Shown one piece after another: positions 56,021-64,000 of a stretch of DNA of 64,000 bases. Position 1 is the stretch's first letter. The number at the start of each line of letters is the position of its first letter. Below the pieces are notes generated by a model. The model had not been told where the DNA came from. It did no database searches and saw nothing but the letters and a program-made list of their open reading frames with translations. The position numbers were made by a program, and so were the translations under genes. Origin of the DNA: Pinus tabuliformis (lineage: Eukaryota > Streptophyta > Pinopsida > Pinales > Pinaceae); contig CM062810.1 in assembly GCA_031772625.1 (NCBI GenBank), forward strand, positions 707,781,584 to 707,845,583, read 5' to 3'.

Positions 56021-56903
56021 TGTAGAAAATCATGTAGATTCACAAGCTAATGCAATTTTCTAAAGCAAGAGACAAGAATATACTTCCACTCTTTATAGCG
56101 GAAGCCCATAAACATCGAACAAACAATAATCAATAGAGGAAGAGAATCAAAGGCACATAACATAATAAATATCCGGGGAAAGCCGCAACTCAAAACCCCA
56201 CTGTCTGTTTTTTATTAATCTGGGAAATCAAGATGAAATCACAATGCTTGTTCTCTCTAGAACAATCCCAACACTCAACAAATTCAATATCCAACTCATA
56301 AGCAAGATCAAGGCCAAAGCTTATCCAATTCACAAGCTCTCCAAGTATCTATTCCAATCTGTAATTCCTATGAAGTATAGCTTGTATTTAAAGGGAAATA
56401 AAGCCTCTAAAAACTGCGCAATCCATCAAATATCAGTTCCTGAATGCATGCATTATCAGTGCAACTCAAAAAAATATAAAACAAATAGTACATTGTCCCT
56501 GCACTCTAGTCTCAACTAAGTCTTTCTTAGAATCAACATGCATGAGTTTCTGATGAGTAAATATTCAGTTAACTAGAGTAGCACTGGTGGATTTCATTAG
56601 TGACACCACAAACCGTTAACTCACTATTAGTTCTCTCAGTAAGTTTGAGAACTAATTTATCTAAAATGACTCATGAAACTAAGTCCTCTATTTTACAACT
56701 CACAATTAACTCACATTGGACTCCTACAAAGTAGGGAGAACATACACATGACGACAAAAAGACTTCCAACTCGAATTTCCTAAGTTAAGTAAGTTTAATA
56801 AACTTAATTAACTAATTTTAAGTTGCTACGAGAATAGAATTCGAATTTAATTCACAGTTTAATTCAAGAACAAACTGGAATTTCTTGTTTCCATTTCTCA
56901 ACA
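56021..56903 (-). repeat. 5' LTR of copia element 2
   Basis: 883 bp; starts TGTTGAGAAATGG and ends ATTTTCTACA on the minus strand, followed directly by the PBS. Confidence 0.93.
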
Positions 56904-59900
56904 GGTGGGTTGGACGAAGTCCCTGGTTCAACGATTGGATTGGTTTATTCCTTGAGCAACCTTCTCAAGCTCTGAAATCTGGGTCGGGGGTGACAACTTC
57001 AAGAGAGATCTAGCTACAAAGTCTCTACGGTTGGGCACAGAGTTGCAGTCCTGAACTCAGTTGCCAAGTTCAATTGAGATAAGTATCTCTCATGTTTAAC
57101 CTATATCGTAAATTTCTTGCTTACTCCAATTGAATTTAAATGATGATGGTAGTGTTTTTATTTACGATATTATGCTTAAACAAGGCTCATACAATATTGT
57201 GTGGTATAGTGTGGGTAATATAATTCTCATTGAAGCTACTAGTCTCAAAACTGACATTCAACCTGTATGTGAATCATTATCTTAACTTGTTGAATTCCAA
57301 TCTGAAAAGCGGGTCTAGAAAGTTCTAGGTTGAATTGTCACGTATACAAATATGACTATGCACAATATAAACCTAAGACTTGAAATCTAGAGCCTTGGGT
57401 GCTTAATTCCAGTATTCAAATGTGGCCATAGCACTATACAAGATATAATTGGTTGCATTAGTAGATTCCTATGTAATGGAGAGAAGGCCGCCATTCACAA
57501 TTTAGAACATATTTAAATATGTGTGCTCAGGTATGAAATATCACATACCTAGGTCACACTATTAAAAGAAATGGAATGTATAATGATAATTATGTCTCTA
57601 CCTTTTCCACATATGTCACAAGAATACATCTCAGTCATTAATAGATTGATTGTATTCTACACATCCCTTCCTCGGTTGTAAGAAAAGGAATGGGTACATG
57701 TATGATTGACATGCTAATTACTCACTCAAATTGTCAATGATACCAGGTGAGATATAGTTGGTCAGTCTTCGGGCAAAGTTTGGAAGTCAATCCTCACTGA
57801 CAGAATAGAAAAATATTGATGGAATACCTTTAGGCCCGCATACCTCACATGCTTAACTTATGACCGTAACAATTCTTGGTGTGACAAGATAAGAAGAATA
57901 CATCACAACCAACTCATTGCTAATCAAACACCCCCCCTGCTGATTAAATCCTTTACTTCGAGGTTGTTGTTCACGCTCTAGATGATCAAGGATATGCCTT
58001 CAGATGGTCAAGGACATGCCTAAGAATTCGTAGGAAGATAGGGGTGAAATGGTGTTATCAACAAGAAGTATTAATTGGGTCTCTCTGGAATTCTGGTTAA
58101 TCCCAACAATAAGTGTGACTATGGCACTTAGAAGGTTGCATTAATGGTTTCCTTGTGTGGTGGAAAGAATGTTGCAACTCCATAGCCCAAATCTCTAGTA
58201 AGTACGCTTTGGTGAAAAGTCTCACATATTGCATTTATATGGTTAAAAAAATGGGAACCAAATGCATGAATCTACCTATGTTGAACATGTCATAAGGATG
58301 TCATCCCTCCTGCTTTCTCTACTTACTATTTGTATCCTCTACTAAGTCAACGAAGTCTCTTGTTGACTTTCCTCTGCTCTCAATCTTTTAGCAATGAATT
58401 TGTAGAGGAACAATACTCTAATGTAACCTACGTTGCGCAAATTTCATAAGTAATGTGCACATCAATTAATCGCACATCACAACCGACCTTGCTTCTCAAG
58501 GGAACTTGTTAGTCATTCATATCATAAAAACATAGGATTTTCAAAAGGTTACCAACTATAGGAACACACAAAGGTCAATGTGGATATTAGAACACATGAA
58601 ATTCTGAAGCCACTCTTGGAAATTCAAGGCATAGAAGCCCTTGATGAAGTAGCAAGCTTACAAAAATCGGGCTTGAAAAAAGCTTAGTAAAACTAAGATT
58701 TACTCAAGTCAGTTACCTACTAAAACTTAGGATCTAAGTAATATCATTGTATAGGATTCCTAGTGGGGCTTATTAGAATCTAAAATTGACTTGACTATGG
58801 ATTAAATTAGGTTATTAACCCAAAATATGAATCTTTGTCTCCATTTGTTTTCTTACAATATTTTTCAGATATAGAATATGTTATACAATTTGAAAACTTA
58901 TAGGAAGGTTTCACTCAGAATCTAGGTGGTGCATTTATTTTGAATGGTCAAAAAGGAACTAATATCTTGTTGACGGTGTTGGATAGCACCATAATACAAG
59001 GGATCCCCCTAATGTGAGGTCCCAGTTAGAATTCACACTGTTTGTTGTAGCAGTCTCATCCCACTGTATGGTCCGACCACCATTGCAAAGGTTTTAGAGG
59101 TATGCCTTGGTTACAACACATACATAAGAGATCACAAACACCTCTTTGGGGCGAAACATATGTAATCTTTTTGTGACACCGAATGTATAATGCACAGGAA
59201 AATTTCACAACTGGTAAAGAAAAACAAGCCTCTAGTTAGGGAAGTAATACTACTATCCTAAGGGAGACCCGCAAGTAGAAGAGAATGAGTCGTTGATTTA
59301 CCTGCAGATTAGTTCACAAGGTAAACAACAATCGTAAAAGCATAACAAAACTCATTCAATAATATCCATATCTAAGCAATGAAATAGTTCATTAGCCTTA
59401 GTATGTATTATGCCAAAATATACCACAAACATATCAAGAATAATCTTACTACATTCACGATACATGCATGAAGAAGTGTTGGCTCGAGAAGCTTCTGAGT
59501 TTTAATGAAAGGTTCCAAGTACACGGTTACATAAAGGAAACACTATATCCAATAGTGGAACATGAAGCCACGAATTGCTTCTCCAAAGAATGATTTACCT
59601 CCTATGCAATAAAAGAGAAGCCAAGGCCAAACTCTAAGAATCCAAACCCCTTGATCTATGAGGAGTTATTTATAACAAATGACAATGACTTTTGAGCTTC
59701 CTCACGACTATTAAACTTCTATGACCTATGGGCTTTCATACAACATTTCACATTCTATATGTGACCTTTTACATTCCAAATGTGTCTTTCACATTCCGCA
59801 TGTGTCTCTTGGACTTCATTACATTTATTACAAAATATAAAATACATATAAGATGGTGGCTATATAAGTAAAATCTACTAATAGGGCATAAATCCTTTCA

Positions 59901-60078
59901 AATAAATAGATAAGTCATTTGCTTATTCATGCAGCTTATTAGTAATGTATGTATGCCACGCTCTGAATTATGTAGCAATGACTTTAGCATGTACTGGAAA
60001 ACCTGCTGCAAACAGTATCTTCATCTCCAATGCTTCTGTCAATATGGATTTGGAGCTATATCGCACACTATTCCATAG
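56904..60078. other. Unassigned DNA to the right of copia element 2
   Basis: About 3.2 kb without a recognised gene. Two diverged segments near 57420-57680 and 58105-58330 share GGTTGCATTA, GATTCCT.TGT..TGG and flanking words, consistent with an old duplication with a spacing of about 690 bases. A set of phased palindromes at 59749-59804 is listed separately. Confidence 0.4.
59749..59804. repeat. Three phased quasi-palindromes
   Basis: ACATTCTATATGT at 59750, ACATTCCAAATGT at 59771 and ACATTCCGCATGT at 59791: 13-base near-palindromes with fixed ACATTC and ATGT arms and a variable centre, spaced 21 and 20 bases, about two helical turns. The form resembles repeated sites for a dimeric DNA-binding protein. 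Confidence 0.6.
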
Positions 60079-62303
60079 TCATGACAGTGTCATGTGAGTT
60101 ATGGATGGTGCAATGGAATAATGTAGAATAATATCCTTAGTTATCTGCAAGCCTTCTTGTTCTGATGTTTGTTTGATTTTCTCGATGTATTGCTTCACTT
60201 CTCGCAAGATGATATCCATGCCTCTTGTCTCTCCAAGTGATCCCACTGAAGGAATCTCGTGCTTATGTGTCAGAGACTCCAAACCATTATGCATTCGACT
60301 ATAAGCAACTATGGTGTTAGCCGACTGTTCATTGAGATGGATATAGTTTTGGCTATGGAGTATAAACTATACTCTATCTACTTCGGCAACAATCCTATCC
60401 TTTCTAACCAACTGTTGTGGAATATCTAGATATTTAGCAGCCCATACTTGTATTTGATCAACAAATCTGTTTGCCATCTTTAGGGGCTTTAGGACTTCTT
60501 GTGCTTTCTTCTATATACCAGGGATTCCTCCTAGTATTTACAGTTATCACCTTTTACATGGATACAAAGATTCAATTTTAAGGATCATTTGGGAAGAATA
60601 TTCTCCTTCGTTGCACAATCCTTTTGTTTCAGCTGATTGAATGTGACATTACATACATCCATGACTCTATCTTCCAGTGAGGTGTAATTCCCATCTCATC
60701 GAATGGGAGATGGTCACCTATAAGAGGAGGTTTTGCTGGAGAACTTGGTTCATCATCTATGGGCTAGATGGCATCACATTCCTCTTATTATTCTTCTATT
60801 TCCTGAGTCAGTTGTTCTTCCTCCAACCTCTGTGCTACTTCCTCCTCCTGTGACTGCCTTTATTGTTCTTCTTCTTGTTTCTCTCTGAGCAATCGATCTT
60901 ACTTCCTCTTCTCCTCTTCTTCATCTTGCATCTTTTCTTCTAATTCTCTCTTTTCCTATTCAACTTCAACATATCCCTTATTAAGTGGATCAACCTTCCA
61001 TTTCATGTTACTTTCTATCATTGCAACATGTTTGATCTTTTCCCTGGGAGCTACCGTCCTTACTTGAGCAATTGCTTGTGGTGCCGCCTGTACCTATATA
61101 TCTTGAGCTGGTGGAACTTGGAGGGAACCAACTTCAATTCATGGATGTGTATTCCTTAGTGCATTGTACCAGTTATTCACCTTTTCATCTTCTACAATAG
61201 TCATTGATGAATATCCCCAAGCAAAATCAATCTTGTTACAATGCTGCTTGCACACCATCTTGGGGTCATATCCATGAAAGTCCTTGACTGCAAAGTGCAA
61301 GTAGTCTAGCTCTTGCATTTCAGCTTCTATTGCCTTGTGGCTCTTCAGCTCATACATTCCAATCCTCAAAGGGAAAGTGGGCCAAGGGGCCTTCTTCCTT
61401 CTGTGAAGAACTCCTGACAACCCTTTATTCAATTGATAAGCAACTTCTTGCAAGACCACCTTGTTAGTCACATATCGCGGCATAATATGAGGAGAAATAT
61501 GACATTCAAAGCATTTGATATATGTGCATTTTGGTGTAGCAAGCCAATTCACGATATCATGTAATGAATCCTTCACCTGGTTGGTCATGTAAGGAGGATC
61601 AATCTCATATATCATCTAAAACATGATTGCAAAGAAATGCTCAACCAATCTATCATATGCCCCTCTGAAACTCAAATTTGACAACACCCTGCAATGGAAG
61701 TAAACTAGAAACTTATCCTGTGGGGTCCAGTTCCAATACATCACTGGGAATACATATCATGCATAGATCCCATCTAACAAAAATGTTGACATATAAAACT
61801 CTGGTGCCTAGTTTGTCCTTAGAGATGCTTTAGCCTATTTAACATGTCGCTACAACTCAAAAGACACTATATCTTTACAATTAAAGATTTTGCCACGGGT
61901 AACAACCAAGTTGAGCATAAATATCCAATTGTCTTCAAATACTTCAGCGTTCTTCCACCCATGCAGCCTACAACACATAACAATAAGGTATTGATACACC
62001 TCCCTCATAATCCTAGTCAAGTAAATTGCAGATGGGCGGTGTTAGAACTTGGAAGACTCTCGACACCAAGACTTGATGATATCACTTGTGTTGAGATCAG
62101 CCCATCTTGTAATAAGTTTGCATGTCCTCTCCATAGTAGGTGGCAAGCTGACCACCACTTTCACTGTGAAGCACCAAATCTGAATCATCCATGTGTGATA
62201 AAATCCATTCAATTACCTCTACACAAGGTATGACTGGGAACTTGCATGCAATCCTATGTATCCTAGACCATTTGATGTTGATGTATACTTCCTTATCTTC
62301 CAA
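60079..62303 (-). pseudogene. Decayed relative of the unknown large gene
   Basis: Minus frames, right to left: PVIPCVEVIEWILSHMDDSD with LVLHSESGGQLATYYGED, a segment with LIVMCCRLHGWKNAEVFE, a 158-aa open stretch at 61615-61139 (FPLRIGMYELKSHK, FHGYDPKMVCKQHCNKIDFA), then a Glu/Lys/Gln-rich stretch (EEEEKRK, EEEVAQRLEEEQLTQEIEE) and a helical end (FVDQIQVWAAKYLDIPQQLV to 60079). This reproduces the order of the 13546-17186 protein: globular N-terminus, charged low-complexity linker, helical C-terminus, with matching local wording. At least eight stops are present. Confidence 0.5.
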
Positions 62304-64000
62304 ATATTAAGGGAACTACTTCTGCATGAATGTGTCTTTAATATCTTTCCACGTGACCTCAATAGATTTGTCTATGAAACACTATGTATCTGTAAGAATA
62401 GGAATGGTAGGCTTTGTAACTTCCATTGCTTCTTCAGTTCTTGCTTCTAAAGCTTCTTTTGAGGCCACTCAACATGTAGCGGGAGGCATCATTCCAATAA
62501 ATGATGAAAGAGTAATGAGACTAGTTAGAACACCTATATGTGGAAGTACACTCATGGCAAAAAATATCAGCTTTCTGAAATCCTCTATCTATTACAAGCA
62601 ATAAATTAGTAGATCATGTTCAAAAACCATGAAATCTAGCTGAGAGTATAATCCTATCAAAGATAGGACATGGTTACTTGTACATGCAAGAAATTTATAT
62701 CAAAACAAGGAGGGCGCATTGTCGGAGCATGAAGGTAAGTTCAAGGCTCACAAGAGACCTTCAAGGTGTGCTCATGTGCTTAAGTAAGAGAGATAGATCA
62801 TCAAGGGTGTTGGGCGCATTGCCAAAGGATGAAGGAAATCATTCATGGGTTCAGGATGCACCCAAATAAGCTAAGGAGTACACAACAGTGCACACCGAAG
62901 GGACGAAGGGGTCAAGCTTCAGGCCTTATCTGTGCACTCGTTCTTTGAATAGGAACATGGAGGGCGTAGAGCGCATAATCTAAGAACAAAGGAGAAAAAA
63001 CTCGTTAGTTCATGGTGTGCTCATGCACTCAAGGAGGGCGCAGTTCTTTGTGTCGAAGGAGTGTGCTCAAGGGGAAAATTGACTTTCTGGGCGTAGTTTT
63101 CTGAGTTAATCAGGACTTAATTTCCAAAAGTGCGCTTTGAATTGAAATGGATCAATAATAAGTTCAGAATCAAGATAAAATAATTTAAAATTCTGAGAGG
63201 AAGCATCTAAAAGTTTCATAGATTATGTCGCAATCATGACTAGAATGTGAAGAGTTACAAAGTGTGAAGAGTCACAACCCGCAAGGAAAGCAAGATCAAC
63301 AACAAAAATATTAAAGGAAAGAAATATAATTGACATGTAAAACTTACTTGGAATGAAAGTCAACAAAGAGCTCCTTGATCACAAGAAGTGTGCTCAAGCC
63401 CAAATGAGAGTGATTATGTGAAAGAATGATTAGTCAAATTGATTATAAAGATATTACATGCAAATCCATTCCATGCATGCTCGCCACTTGTCAACAAGTG
63501 AATGAGTTAGTTAAGTGGAGTGAAGTGGGCTCCTATTTTCTAGGAGTGCGTCCATATGCAACAAGAAAAGCGCATGCATGAGTTAAAGAGGGTGCAAGTC
63601 TTTGAGTCGAAGGAGTGCACTCAAGTGGATGGTGCACTGATGAGCATGAAGAAGTGTGTTCCACAAGGGCACAATTGTTCATCCCGAAGGAGTGCACTCA
63701 TCAAAGGCACAAATCTTCGTCATCTTAGATTGCGCTTTTGGTCAAGGAAAGTTATTTTCTCTCACTTTTGAGTGGGTGTTGCATGGTGAATAAAACTAGT
63801 TACCAAGTTAAGAAATGCTATGATTTCTCCTATCCTTGGTTAGGATAACATAAAGCGCTTAAAAAATAGGGTGACAACACTTAAAGAACATCAAACTATG
63901 TGGAAACAACACTTAGGTAAAACATTGAGATAGTTAATCAAACAACGTGACAACACTAGATAGCTTGGAACAACAGTTCACGTAGGCTCTAAAATTGAGT
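62304..64000. other. Non-coding right end with a degenerate repeat field
   Basis: From about 62700 the words GAGGGCGCA, GTCGAAGGAGTG and GTGCACTCAAG recur at irregular spacing (for example near 62710, 62815, 63035, 63590, 63690). GTGCAC and GTGTGCTC variants are frequent. It may be the U3 of an LTR or an old satellite. No protein was recognised. Confidence 0.45.

Larger units (their letters stand above)
50352..56903 (-). mobile_element. Ty1/copia element 2, with RT duplication
   Basis: Flanked by GGTGG on both sides (50347-50351 and 56904-56908). 5' LTR 56903-56021, PBS TGGTATCGAAGC at 56009-56020, coding region, PPT GAAAGGGAG, 3' LTR 51227-50352. In the first ~245 bases of the two LTRs read by eye I count 19 differences (about 92% identity), so the insertion is old. 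It is related to element 1 (same Gag and protease wording) but a separate family by LTR sequence. Confidence 0.93.

Overview
The window reads as intergenic DNA from a large, repeat-packed plant genome, most likely a conifer. No intact host gene was found. Nearly all recognisable coding sequence belongs to retrotransposons: Ty1/copia, a Sirevirus-like copia, Ty3/gypsy, LINEs, and a Penelope-like element (PLE) with a C-terminal GIY-YIG endonuclease. GIY-YIG PLEs of this kind (called Dryads) are known in plants from conifers, which is the main basis for the taxonomic guess. Old, decayed LTR insertions and nested elements fit the same picture. A run of exactly 100 N at 5183-5282 is an assembly gap.

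Layout. 1-2716: minus-strand gypsy gag/protease remnant running off the left edge. 3208-3962: a two-exon FLZ-type zinc-finger gene, the only host-gene trace, broken by frameshifts. 5283-9647: an old LTR fragment, then a Sirevirus-like copia that lost protease, integrase and half of RT but kept its polypurine tracts and 3' LTR. 10431-22310: a plus-strand copia split by a 7,184-bp insertion (12313-19496) with a 5-bp target duplication. 22316-26280: minus-strand LINE ORF2 and gypsy gag. 26281-31140: AT-rich DNA, a short LINE insertion and two head-to-head LINE ORF1 copies. 31173-33727: the near-intact PLE. 35130-37400: a non-coding region with telo-box-like motifs, strong hairpins, duplicated blocks and possible snoRNA boxes. 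41015-48171 and 50352-56903: two minus-strand copia elements with matched 5-bp target duplications, each with an unusual internal duplication. 60079-62303: a decayed relative of the unknown gene carried by the 7.2-kb insertion. 62700-63730: a degenerate repeat field.

The best candidate for something undescribed is the 7.2-kb insertion. It has TGTTAGC/GCTAACA ends, no recognisable LTR pair, and no reverse transcriptase or transposase that I can see. It carries a minus-strand gene of about 1,200 codons for a protein I do not recognise (a large globular N-terminal region, a Q/E/P-rich linker, a long coiled coil and a helical C-terminus). Upstream lies a CpG-rich block with repeated TGACGT (bZIP-type) sites. 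A second, diverged copy of the same protein lies at 60-62 kb, so this is a family rather than a single oddity.

The genes do not form a working pathway. The window is a record of successive insertions, for example copia into LINE and then the 7.2-kb element into that copia. All functional statements come from recognising protein motifs by eye; no database search was run.
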